DNA of 59,457 nucleotides from CAVZMO01 sp963776195 (GTDB taxonomy: Bacteria > Nitrospirota > Thermodesulfovibrionia > Thermodesulfovibrionales > SM23-35). This document shows, in pieces, positions 37,327-45,714 of the stretch. The stretch's first letter is position 1. Each line of letters begins with the position of its first letter. The stretch is taken from assembly GCA_963776195.1 (NCBI GenBank), contig CAVZMO010000054.1:1-59457 (forward strand), given 5' to 3'. A model generated the notes under the pieces. It saw only the letters and a list, made by a program, of their open reading frames with translations, was not told the origin of the DNA and ran no database searches. The position numbers were made by a program, and so were the translations under genes.

Positions 37327-37460
37327 GTAGCCGCAGGCTTCAGCCTGCGAGCATTTAAATTATCCGACATAAGACAGCCTCGTATCTTTATTCTTTTCTT
37401 TTGCATTTGTGGTGTTATGCTACATTCAGACTTCTCACGCAGGCTGAAGCCTGCGGCTAC
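37327..37460. repeat. REPIN-like doublet, 23-bp perfect inverted palindromes
   Basis: GTAGCCGCAGGCTTCAGCC... at 37327-37349 and its perfect inverse at 37438-37460 (23 bases each, each with an internal palindrome) bound an 88-base spacer between the amidotransferase and glnE genes. The same core occurs at 17190. This paired arrangement is the REPIN form. Confidence 0.85.
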
Positions 37461-37495
37461 AAAAAGACTCAATTCGAAATGAACTGCAAAGGTTC

Positions 37496-40303
37496 TTACT
37501 TATAGAACTTCTCCACCGTCTCGATCACCTTCCGGCGCGTATCCTCGATCCTATTAATCAGCTCCTCCCTCGATCCGAGATTTAGGAATGATATAATTAT
37601 ATCAAGAAGTTCGGAATCAGTCTTTACTACGTCCTCATCATTGAGCCTCAACAAGGTATCGAGGGACTTTAAAAACCTGTGTGATGTCAGGAACAGCTCT
37701 TCCGCAACTCTGTCAAGAATACCATAGCCTGCCAGCCTTTTAATAGCTGAAACCGTATTATCGATGATAAGATCGGGAAAAGCCCTGACGTGGTTTAACT
37801 GGAGGAATTGAGTCACGAATTCGATCTCTTTGATCCCGCCGGGTCCATTTTTTAAGTCATATCCCGAGGAGTCCTTCGAAACCTCGCCGATGATCCTTTC
37901 CCTCATGACCCTTATGTCGGAACCATTGATCTCAGGGCCTCTTTTCATAATTATTCGCTGCTTCAGTTGCTGGAATGCTGTTAAGAGATGCGTGTCTCCG
38001 GCGATAGGTCTCGCCATGAGCAATGACTGTATTTCCCAGGGTTGGGCGGATTTGAGATAATAATTGTCATAACCTTTGATATCATTTACGAGGGCCCCTT
38101 TTGAACCGTCGGGTCTCAGGCGCATATCGACTTTATAGGCAAACCCTTTTGATGTGTATTCCGAAAGAAATCTGATCAACTCTTCGGCGGTACCCTTTTC
38201 CACCGACGATGTCGGCATTTCCCGCGAGCTGATGAATAAAAGATCGAGGTCGGAGCCTATATTTAAATCCTCCGCGCCAAATCCGCCGAGCCCTATGACT
38301 GCAAACCCTTCCTCTCCATGTAAATAGTGGACCAGTTGCTGTACGATCGTATCTGCGAGTATGCTTAAGGTGTTTGAGAACGCATAAACATCAAGAAAAC
38401 CTTTCAGAAAGTGCATGCCGCATTTCAGCTCTTCAATTATCTTGAATTCCCTTACGGCGTTGAGCGGGTCCCTGGCATGGGTGAGTAAGTTTACGAACCT
38501 TTCCTTTAAGGATCGGTAATCCATTCTGATATCGGGATATTCGAAGATGCCTTCAAGGTTTTCGAGGCTCAGCAACAATCTCGTAAGATGGCTACTCAGG
38601 GAAAAGGTACCGACAACGATCTCCCGGGTGTCTTTCCTCTGCAGCAACAGGTCGATGTAAGACTCATGATTTCCGATCTTCTGAATGAAGGTGACGAGCA
38701 TGCTTAATGCCCTGTCTTTATTTCCCGATTTCATTATCTGTTCAAGAAAAGCAGGTATCGTCTTCCTGAGGAGAGTCCTTTCCCTTATAGTCTTTCCTGA
38801 GGAGATCTGATCGAGAAGGGCATTCATATTTTTAGAGGCTGCTTCGGCATTCCTGAAACCTTTAAAGGAAAGATAATCCCGGATAGCATCCTCAGGTAGT
38901 TCGTTGTTGAGTGACAGGAGTACCTCTTGCGTTTCAGTCCCGCCGAGCAGGGAGTTATACATGTCCCTTACCTTGAGCCTTCTTAACCTCAGTTCGGAAA
39001 GGAATTCCGGCGTACCGACAAAGTGCATTTTTCTTGAGAGTACATCGAGTTCGCCTGGGTTTGAAGGCAAAGAATGTGTCTGGATATCGTCCTTCATCTG
39101 GAGGATGTGTTCCAGTCTCCTCAGAAAGAGGTAACTTTCGGAAAGGACCGTCGTATCCTCTCCCGTTAGGAAGCCCTCCCTCAATAACTCCTCAAGAACT
39201 TCCGTGACCGTTCCTGCCCTGAGAATTGTTTTGTCAGCTCCGTAAAGAAGCTGAAAGGTCTGTACGAAGAACTCTATTTCCCTGATGCCTCCGTAGCCGC
39301 GTTTTATATCATTGACATCGAAGATCGTATCGATCTTTTTTTTGAGCTCTCTGATCTCTTCGATATCGTGGTAATCGGTTGACCTTTTCCAGACGAACGG
39401 TTCTATGGCGTGTAGGAATGTTTCACCCAGATGAATGTCTCCTCCGACCGGCCTTGAACGTATCAGGGCAACCCTCTCCCAGGTCTTTCCCCAGGCTTCA
39501 TAATATGCTCTGTACGAATCCAATGACAGGGAGACCGGGCCTTTCTGCCCGTTCGGCCTTAATCTCAGATCCACACGGTATACTATTCCGTCTTCTGTCG
39601 GTGAATGGAGAAGGCTGGTAAGAATCTCGGTAAGCCTGCAGAAATATTCGTGCGCGTCAATCTTATTGGTCCTGATGCCATAGGGTGTGAGGATGCCTGT
39701 GGATAGGCGGTTCTCGAAACGATACACCGTGAGGATATCGATATCAGAGCTGTAGTTCAATTCTCCAGCGCCGAGTTTTCCCAGTCCGAGGACCGTGAAG
39801 GCATTGTCTCTCATGAAACCGAACCTCTCCCTCAATATGAACTCCGCGATATAGAGAGCTGTTTCTGTCAAAGCATCGGCAATGGTGCTCAATTCGGCCA
39901 TGCATTCCTTCAAGCTCGTCATGCCCGCGAGATCCCTCAGAGTTGTTCTGAGCAGGTGATTCTTCTTTGTTTTCCTGAGAAATTCCATCGCCTTCTTTTT
40001 GAATGGACCGATGGGTTCTCCAGCATGGATTTCGAATGCCTTTCGGGTTTCCGAGACAATCTTCTGCTTACTGACCGGTATGGCTATGTCTTTCAAATTG
40101 CGAGTCAGAATTCCCGGATTTTCGATGCTGAAGTCCGCGAGGAACTGACTGTACGAAAATAATTTTGCAATACCGTCAATTTGTTGTTCATGCTCCTCGA
40201 TCAACTCCGGGCACTCCTGTAGAAGTCTTTCCAGATTTTTTAATGCTTTTGCAGAATCGGGTGTTCTTTCGGATGCTTCCTGTATGAGGCTTTTTATATT
40301 CAT
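37496..40303 (-). CDS. glnE: Glutamine synthetase adenylyltransferase/deadenylylase
   Basis: This bifunctional enzyme adds AMP to and removes AMP from glutamine synthetase. The N-terminal deadenylylase nucleotidyltransferase motif GLGKLGAGELNYSSDIDILT is near residue 204, and the C-terminal adenylylase motif GLGGFGAEDLNIGSDLDLLF is near residue 670, each followed by a PII-uridylyl-removing-like helical domain. Length is about 935 residues from the ATG at 40303; the frame extends to 40393, but that part runs into the glnB promoter area. No strong ribosome site precedes 40303, so the start is uncertain. Divergent from glnB. Confidence 0.93.
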   Translation of the reverse strand: MNIKSLIQEASERTPDSAKALKNLERLLQECPELIEEHEQQIDGIAKLFSYSQFLADFSIENPGILTRNLKDIAIPVSKQKIVSETRKAFEIHAGEPIGPFKKKAMEFLRKTKKNHLLRTTLRDLAGMTSLKECMAELSTIADALTETALYIAEFILRERFGFMRDNAFTVLGLGKLGAGELNYSSDIDILTVYRFENRLSTGILTPYGIRTNKIDAHEYFCRLTEILTSLLHSPTEDGIVYRVDLRLRPNGQKGPVSLSLDSYRAYYEAWGKTWERVALIRSRPVGGDIHLGETFLHAIEPFVWKRSTDYHDIEEIRELKKKIDTIFDVNDIKRGYGGIREIEFFVQTFQLLYGADKTILRAGTVTEVLEELLREGFLTGEDTTVLSESYLFLRRLEHILQMKDDIQTHSLPSNPGELDVLSRKMHFVGTPEFLSELRLRRLKVRDMYNSLLGGTETQEVLLSLNNELPEDAIRDYLSFKGFRNAEAASKNMNALLDQISSGKTIRERTLLRKTIPAFLEQIMKSGNKDRALSMLVTFIQKIGNHESYIDLLLQRKDTREIVVGTFSLSSHLTRLLLSLENLEGIFEYPDIRMDYRSLKERFVNLLTHARDPLNAVREFKIIEELKCGMHFLKGFLDVYAFSNTLSILADTIVQQLVHYLHGEEGFAVIGLGGFGAEDLNIGSDLDLLFISSREMPTSSVEKGTAEELIRFLSEYTSKGFAYKVDMRLRPDGSKGALVNDIKGYDNYYLKSAQPWEIQSLLMARPIAGDTHLLTAFQQLKQRIIMKRGPEINGSDIRVMRERIIGEVSKDSSGYDLKNGPGGIKEIEFVTQFLQLNHVRAFPDLIIDNTVSAIKRLAGYGILDRVAEELFLTSHRFLKSLDTLLRLNDEDVVKTDSELLDIIISFLNLGSREELINRIEDTRRKVIETVEKFYK

Positions 40304-40425
40304 GGGATAATCTGATATTATAGCGTAATCGATAAGTGACAATTCCCGCTTTTTCTGAAAGGAGAGGGCAGGGTTGATCACCGTATGATTCAAAAAAATT
40401 CCGATTGAAATGTTGGAGGTAGGAT

Positions 40426-40764
40426 ATGAAGATGATCGTGGCGGTTATAAAACACTTTAAGCTGGACGATGTGAAAGACGCGCTAACAGAGGCAGGCATT
40501 CAGGGCATGACTGTTACGGAGGTCAAAGGGTTCGGCAGACAGAAAGGGCATATCGAGATTTATCGGGGGTCGAGCTTTGAAGTGAGATTTATTCCAAAGT
40601 TAAAGATCGAGGTCGCCGTACCCGACAACAGGCTCGGAGAAATAACGGATATCATACAAAGATCGGCGCACACCGGCGAGATCGGTGACGGGAAGATCTT
40701 CGTTTACAATCTCTTGGATGCCGTCAGAATAAGAACGGGAGAAAAAGGAGACGACGCTCTGTAA
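40426..40764 (+). CDS. glnB: Nitrogen regulatory protein P-II
   Basis: This trimeric signal protein binds ATP/ADP and 2-oxoglutarate and relays nitrogen status. The 112-residue product starts MKMIVAVIKHFKLDDVKDAL. The T-loop reads GRQKGHIEIYRGSSFEVRF: residue 51, the uridylylated Tyr of E. coli GlnB, is Phe, while Tyr46 is kept. The B-loop GEIGDGKIFV and the C-terminal RTGEKG are intact. TTGGAGG precedes the ATG. It is divergent from glnE; no uridylyltransferase glnD is in the window. GlnB versus GlnK subtype cannot be fixed from sequence alone. Confidence 0.96.
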   Translation: MKMIVAVIKHFKLDDVKDALTEAGIQGMTVTEVKGFGRQKGHIEIYRGSSFEVRFIPKLKIEVAVPDNRLGEITDIIQRSAHTGEIGDGKIFVYNLLDAVRIRTGEKGDDAL

Positions 40765-40783
40765 GAAATATTTCCCGGTTTCC

Positions 40784-41749
40784 TTACAGTGGGAAACTGA
40801 GGTCCCGGATTCTCTTTTTCAGGATCAGGATTTCAAAGGCTATGGCGGCCATTGATGCGAGCATCGATAAAAAGCCTACGTTTGCATTCATAACGGACCT
40901 GGTGCCGTTATCGGCATAGAGAAGGGCAACCGTTTTTTCTCTGATGGTTATCGGCAGAATGAGCGCATCTTGCGGGGTGCCCGCCAGAATCTTTATCAGA
41001 GGTTCATTGCCTTTTATATTCATGACAGGTCCCCTGTAATTACTGTGGTTCGTGAGGACCTCGGAAAAGACAGCGGAATCTTTAGCCGGTATTTCAAAGG
41101 CATCTATATCAAGCCCTCTTGCCTTCCACCCCTTGATCTTTTCACCCTTCACCGCAAAGAGGGCCACCCTCTTCGCGATTTTATACACCTCGTTTATGAG
41201 TATCCCCGCTATATCTTCAGTCTCGTTTACCTCTGTAAAAGAGATTTTGATCTTGTCGACGGAGCTCTCTTCAATGTTAGTCTCCGGATCGAGACGGTCC
41301 TTTAAACTGATATACCGGATGTCGCGTTTTATCCCGTAGTACTTTTCGAGGGCATAGATCATCCTCAATTCCGTAATTACATAAGGGATGATATCGAAAC
41401 CGGTTACGAAACAGAGATCGTTAATCTCTTTTATGTCCTTCGGATTGAGTACCGCCGTGTGCAGCCTGTTTCGTTCCTTTTTGAAGGGGAGGATCTTGTA
41501 TTTATCGACATGCTCCCTGCTTACCGAATTGATCACTTCTTCCGGAATGGAGTTGAACAGGTCGGCCGGCACCTCAGGCAACCTGAAGAACCTGCTGAGA
41601 AATTTCGATAAATCCTGCTCTTCAAGAAAGCGAAGTTCGACAAGGTTGGTGCCTAACCTCCCGCCGAACTGGACCTGCCTCTTCAGTGCCTGCTCCAGCT
41701 GCTGCCTCGTTATGAGGGCTTCCTTGACCAATGCCTCACCGAGTTTCAT
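40784..41749 (-). CDS. MshEN-type c-di-GMP-binding domain with GAF-like C-terminus
   Basis: The N-terminus KLGEALVKEALITRQQLEQA followed by RLGTNLVELRFLEEQDLSKF matches the paired motif of MshEN/GspE N-terminal domains, which bind cyclic di-GMP. No secretion ATPase follows; instead residues about 170-315 look like a GAF-type domain (DALILPITIREKTVALLYAD). It could be a cytoplasmic c-di-GMP reader with unknown output. The 321-residue frame is intact. An HD-GYP protein at 45.7 kb could be the matching phosphodiesterase, but no link is shown. Convergent with glnB. Confidence 0.75.
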   Translation of the reverse strand: MKLGEALVKEALITRQQLEQALKRQVQFGGRLGTNLVELRFLEEQDLSKFLSRFFRLPEVPADLFNSIPEEVINSVSREHVDKYKILPFKKERNRLHTAVLNPKDIKEINDLCFVTGFDIIPYVITELRMIYALEKYYGIKRDIRYISLKDRLDPETNIEESSVDKIKISFTEVNETEDIAGILINEVYKIAKRVALFAVKGEKIKGWKARGLDIDAFEIPAKDSAVFSEVLTNHSNYRGPVMNIKGNEPLIKILAGTPQDALILPITIREKTVALLYADNGTRSVMNANVGFLSMLASMAAIAFEILILKKRIRDLSFPL

Positions 41750-41812
41750 ATTGGTATTATACCTCCAAGGCCATTGTGCGGACTAGTGTATTGCGCACAA
41801 TGCTTCTTTGCA

Positions 41813-42631
41813 CTACCTGCGATTTTTATAAATGATTAAATTGTGCACCAGCTCTGCACCGATCAAAAAGATACAGGCTGAATAAAATACCCAGAGTAAG
41901 AACACAACGAATGCAGTCAAAGGGCCATATATCGTTCCGAACTTCACTACGGTTCCCACATACCAGGTGAAAATGTGCTTTGCCACCTCAAGGAAGAAGG
42001 CAGAAAAAAAAGCTCCGGTGAAGGCATAGGAAGTCTTTACTTTCATCCTCGGGAAGAAGACAAACATGACGGTAATCGTGAAGAAAACCATAAGAAAGGG
42101 AATGACGTATTGTATCAGGAAAGCGGTTATGACGCCCATCCTCAGTTCCGGGAAGACCTGCCGTAGCGTCTTCAGCAAAGGGACGAGCGATGTCGCCACG
42201 AATGAAACAAGGATCACGATTATGACAAGCGTCACAATAATCAGCGAAAGGACTATTGACCAGAGGAAGGTCCTTTTCTTCTTTACCTCAAAGATTGTAT
42301 TCAACGCGCTCTCGATGCATGAGAAGACCTGGAAGGAAAGTATCCCGTAGAGCACGATGCTGAAAGAGCCGATCTCTTTGAAGGTAATAAGGTTGCCAAG
42401 CTCTTTCGTGATCCCTTTCGTGATATCGGGGAAAAAATTAACGAGTCTCGCATAAAAAAATTCGTAGAATCCGCGGTAATGGCCGAGGATGTATCCGAAT
42501 ATGGTTATCAGGAAGAGGCAGAGGGGCACGAGCGCCATCATAAAAAAATAGGAAAGGGAGCCGGCAAGCATGAAGCCGCCGTCTTTGAAGAAATCTATGA
42601 GACTCTTTGCAAGGATTTTTGGATATTTCAC
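41813..42631 (-). CDS. YihY/BrkB family inner-membrane protein
   Basis: This polytopic membrane protein of 272 residues has about six hydrophobic segments. It contains GGFMLAGSLSYFFMMALVPL and YGPLTAFVVFLLWVFYSACIF, with the conserved GAEL near the C-terminus, as in the YihY/UPF0761 family (formerly mis-called RNase BN). The molecular role is unknown. GTG start overlaps the der stop (GTGA), so it is translationally coupled to der. Confidence 0.9.
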   Translation of the reverse strand: MKYPKILAKSLIDFFKDGGFMLAGSLSYFFMMALVPLCLFLITIFGYILGHYRGFYEFFYARLVNFFPDITKGITKELGNLITFKEIGSFSIVLYGILSFQVFSCIESALNTIFEVKKKRTFLWSIVLSLIIVTLVIIVILVSFVATSLVPLLKTLRQVFPELRMGVITAFLIQYVIPFLMVFFTITVMFVFFPRMKVKTSYAFTGAFFSAFFLEVAKHIFTWYVGTVVKFGTIYGPLTAFVVFLLWVFYSACIFLIGAELVHNLIIYKNRR

Positions 42632-43950
42632 GCCCTTTTGGTTCTTTCCCGTTCTTTCAAGTATATCCGTATCGGGGTGCCCCGAAAGGAAAAACCGTTT
42701 CTCAGGACCTTTTCCATATGCCTGAGGTGCGCGTCTTTAATTGCGGAGGGATAATTGACAAAAACCGCAAAAGAAGGCGGCTCCGTCTTGACCTGGGTGA
42801 TATAATACAGTTTTACCTGTTTTCCTTTATGTAAGGGGAGAGTCATATTTTCTGCGACCTCCCTGAAAGCTCTGTTCAGATCGGCGGTAGGGATCCTCTT
42901 CTTCCTTTCCTGCAGGATTTCATCGATTATCGAAAAGATCTTTGTGACACGTTTTTTCTCCAGGGCCGACACGGTCAGGAAAGGCACATAGGGCATGAAC
43001 CACATCTCTCTCCTCAGTTCGTTTCCCAGGAGTTTATATGCCTCCTCGGGACGATCAAAGAGGTCCCATTTGTTCAGGAGAAAGAGCGCCCCTTTGCCCA
43101 GGTTTTCGACAATCCCGGCTATCCTCTGGTCCTGCTCCACGATGCCTCCGCTCGCGTCCATGACGATTAAGGCCACATCGCATCTCTCTATACTTCTCAA
43201 CGCCCTGACAGCGGAGAACCTCTCGATCGAATAACCGGCCATGTCCTTTCTCCTGATTCCCGCAGTATCTATTAAGAGATATTTCCTTCCGTAATAGGTA
43301 CAGACGCTGTCCACCGAATCTCTCGTCGTGCCCGGAACAGGGCTCACGATCATCCTCTTCTTACTGAGAAGGGTATTGATCAAGGTTGATTTACCGACAT
43401 TCGGTTTTCCTACAATCGCGATCTTCGGATAATCTGTTTTCTCTTCGACGACCGGGGGCAGGAGGGGAGCGAGCCTTTCCATAAAATCGTCATATCCGTA
43501 ACCGGTTGCAGCAGAAACCGGCCATAATTCTTCCGTGCCCAGCGGATAAAAATCGTATAGCCTGTCCTCGCGCGTAGGGGCGTCAACCTTGTTCACCGCC
43601 CAGAGGACCTTTTTGCCGGATTCCCTAAGCATCCCGGCGATTTCCCTGTCGGATGCCGTCAGCCCGTCTTTCCCGTCGAGTACATGGATGATGACGTCAC
43701 CTTCCTCTATCGCAAAGAGGGCCTGTTCTTTGATCTGAAGGAATATATCTTCAGCCGGCTCCGGATAGAAACCCCCCGTATCGACAACAATAAAATGCTT
43801 GTCTTCCCATTCGGCATCGAGGTAGTTCCTGTCCCGTGTGACACCGGGAATATTTTCTACGATAGCAGTTTGTGATCCCGTCATCCTGTTGAACAGGGTG
43901 GACTTGCCGACATTCGGCCTTCCAACGATAACAACAATAGGTTTTGCCAT
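42628..43950 (-). CDS. der: Ribosome biogenesis GTPase Der (EngA)
   Basis: This GTPase is needed for 50S assembly. Two tandem G domains each show a P-loop (GRPNVGKSTLFNRM near residue 10 and GKPNVGKSTLINTL near 181), DTGG / DTAG and NKVD / NKWD boxes. A KH-like C-terminal domain (KGKQVKLYYITQVKTEPPSF) completes it. About 440 residues from the ATG at 43950; an in-frame ATG lies six codons further up at 43968. Coupled to the YihY gene. Confidence 0.97.
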   Translation of the reverse strand: MAKPIVVIVGRPNVGKSTLFNRMTGSQTAIVENIPGVTRDRNYLDAEWEDKHFIVVDTGGFYPEPAEDIFLQIKEQALFAIEEGDVIIHVLDGKDGLTASDREIAGMLRESGKKVLWAVNKVDAPTREDRLYDFYPLGTEELWPVSAATGYGYDDFMERLAPLLPPVVEEKTDYPKIAIVGKPNVGKSTLINTLLSKKRMIVSPVPGTTRDSVDSVCTYYGRKYLLIDTAGIRRKDMAGYSIERFSAVRALRSIERCDVALIVMDASGGIVEQDQRIAGIVENLGKGALFLLNKWDLFDRPEEAYKLLGNELRREMWFMPYVPFLTVSALEKKRVTKIFSIIDEILQERKKRIPTADLNRAFREVAENMTLPLHKGKQVKLYYITQVKTEPPSFAVFVNYPSAIKDAHLRHMEKVLRNGFSFRGTPIRIYLKERERTKRA

Positions 43951-43997
43951 GCATTCATTGTACACCAAATCGATTATCTAAAATCGGGCCGAAATGT

Positions 43998-44546
43998 TCA
44001 GGAAGGTCGCAGAGGCGAAAATTTTGAGAATTCGTCGCTCATTTTCATCCAAAGTTCTGCTAATTCCATCAGTGAAGCATCAAAGTCGCGATAGTCAGGT
44101 CTTTTTTCAAGCACTTCGAGGAGGGGATTGCAGAAATACCAGTTACAGCCCGATGGCCTTATGACACGCTCCATGGAACAACCATTTTCAGTGAGGAACT
44201 GGCAGGGATCATGATCATTCCTGCTCAAATCAATGAAAGGCGGCCTTAATCCAAGGGCAAAGAGATATACAAGATCTTCATAATTATAGAACCCGTGTTT
44301 GCTGATACAACAGACATCGGCACAATGCGGACAAACTGCGCGGGTAGTCTCCTGGATCAGGGGGCTGATGTTTTCGAGTGCGTTTTTTATCTGCCGCGCA
44401 AGATTTCTTATTCCTTGAAGTCTATGGTCGGGGCTGTGAAAAAACTCTTCTAAATGAAGAAGCGCCTGACGATATATCCCGGAATCAAGTTGGTCCCGGT
44501 CCCTGAATACATACGTATGTTCTCCGTCCATGATACTTTTGCTCAA
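43998..44546 (-). CDS. Cys-rich (YkgJ-like) putative metal-cluster protein
   Basis: This soluble protein of 182 residues has eight cysteines: AVCPHCADVCC near residue 72, then DPCQFLTENGCSMERVIRPS (shown in part) and GCNWYFCNP. The spacing is like YkgJ/CxxCxxCC proteins thought to bind zinc or Fe-S. Function unknown. It lies upstream of der in the same orientation with a 29-base gap, so co-transcription is possible. It is divergent from the PAS gene. Confidence 0.7.
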   Translation of the reverse strand: MSKSIMDGEHTYVFRDRDQLDSGIYRQALLHLEEFFHSPDHRLQGIRNLARQIKNALENISPLIQETTRAVCPHCADVCCISKHGFYNYEDLVYLFALGLRPPFIDLSRNDHDPCQFLTENGCSMERVIRPSGCNWYFCNPLLEVLEKRPDYRDFDASLMELAELWMKMSDEFSKFSPLRPS

Positions 44547-44712
44547 TACTCTTACGGTTATTATAGCCGATAACAGTGACCATCATTGTCAAAAAAAATA
44601 TTCCTTTTCTTAGATCTAAAATATTAAAATTACAATTGAGCAAGTACGCCACATCCGGACTTGAATAGAATGAAGGAAGAGCGCAAGAAAAAAAACGGCT
44701 CGTTAGCGAAGG

Positions 44713-45714
44713 GTGAAAAGCCTCAAGAAGATCTCTCCTGTGAACTTGAAAGAAATAAAAGCAGGAAAGAAGAAGACGCCGGCTGCGAGTAAAGAATGGG
44801 CCGTTCTTGAAAGAGAAAGCTTTTTGTCGAACATATTCGCAAGCATTCAAGACGGTATAAGCATTCTCGATAGGGAGCTCAACATCATCCGTGTCAACCC
44901 AACGATGGAAAAGTGGTATCGACAGAGCATGCCCCTTGTCGGTAAGAAATGTTATGAGGCTTACCACGGAACAAGTGCACCGTGTGAGACATGTCCTGCT
45001 CTTCATGTCATAAAGACGGGTAAATCGTCTTTTGACATAATCCCCAGGCGTGACGCTGAGGGAGAAATTATCGGCTGGCTGAATCTGTTCGGTTTTCCTC
45101 TTATCGATACGGCAACAGGAGAGATGGTGGGGGTGATCGAACATGTCCGGGATATTACGGATCAGAGGCGCGCCGAAGACGCCCTTAGAGTGAGCGAGGA
45201 GAGGTTCCGTGCTTTGATCGAGAGCACGAGTGACTGGATTTGGGAAATAGACCTGGACGATGTTTATACCTATGCCAGTCCCAAGATAAAGGACTTACTG
45301 GGGTATGAGCCCGAGCAAGTTATCGGTAAAACGCCCTTTGATTTTATGTCCCCTGATGAGGCGGAACGCGTGACCCGGGTATTTAAATCCTTGAAGCAGT
45401 CCGGATTGCCGATTAACGCATTGGAGAATGTGAACCTGCATAAGAACGGACGGAGGGTGGTCGTCGAAACGAGCGGACTGCCTTTTTTTGACCCTGACGG
45501 AAATTTACGGGGATACAGAGGGATAGACCGGGATATTTCCCATCGCAAGCAGGATGAAGAGGCGTTGCAGCGAAAGGAAAAAGAGCTGCAAAAGAGGGTG
45601 AAGGAACTCGAAAACTTTTATGCTATCGCGGTAGGCAGGGAATTGAGAATGATTCAGCTGAAAAAAGACATAGTCAAGTTGAAGCAGGAATTGGAAAAAC
45701 ATAAGATTGATTAA
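44713..45714 (+). CDS. PAS-domain signalling protein without output domain
   Basis: Two PAS domains (residues about 38-155 and 160-280) are followed by a C-terminal coiled coil ending at KHKID. The first PAS contains a Cys cluster, CYEAYHGTSAPCETCPALHV, seen in some redox or haem-associated PAS modules. No kinase, cyclase or HD domain follows, so it may dimerise with another sensor. The GTG at 44713 has no good ribosome site. A different frame from ATG 44670 encodes KEERKKKNGSLAKGEKPQED, so the true N-terminus may involve a frame error. The stop overlaps the TTG start of the next gene. Confidence 0.75.
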   Translation: MKSLKKISPVNLKEIKAGKKKTPAASKEWAVLERESFLSNIFASIQDGISILDRELNIIRVNPTMEKWYRQSMPLVGKKCYEAYHGTSAPCETCPALHVIKTGKSSFDIIPRRDAEGEIIGWLNLFGFPLIDTATGEMVGVIEHVRDITDQRRAEDALRVSEERFRALIESTSDWIWEIDLDDVYTYASPKIKDLLGYEPEQVIGKTPFDFMSPDEAERVTRVFKSLKQSGLPINALENVNLHKNGRRVVVETSGLPFFDPDGNLRGYRGIDRDISHRKQDEEALQRKEKELQKRVKELENFYAIAVGRELRMIQLKKDIVKLKQELEKHKID

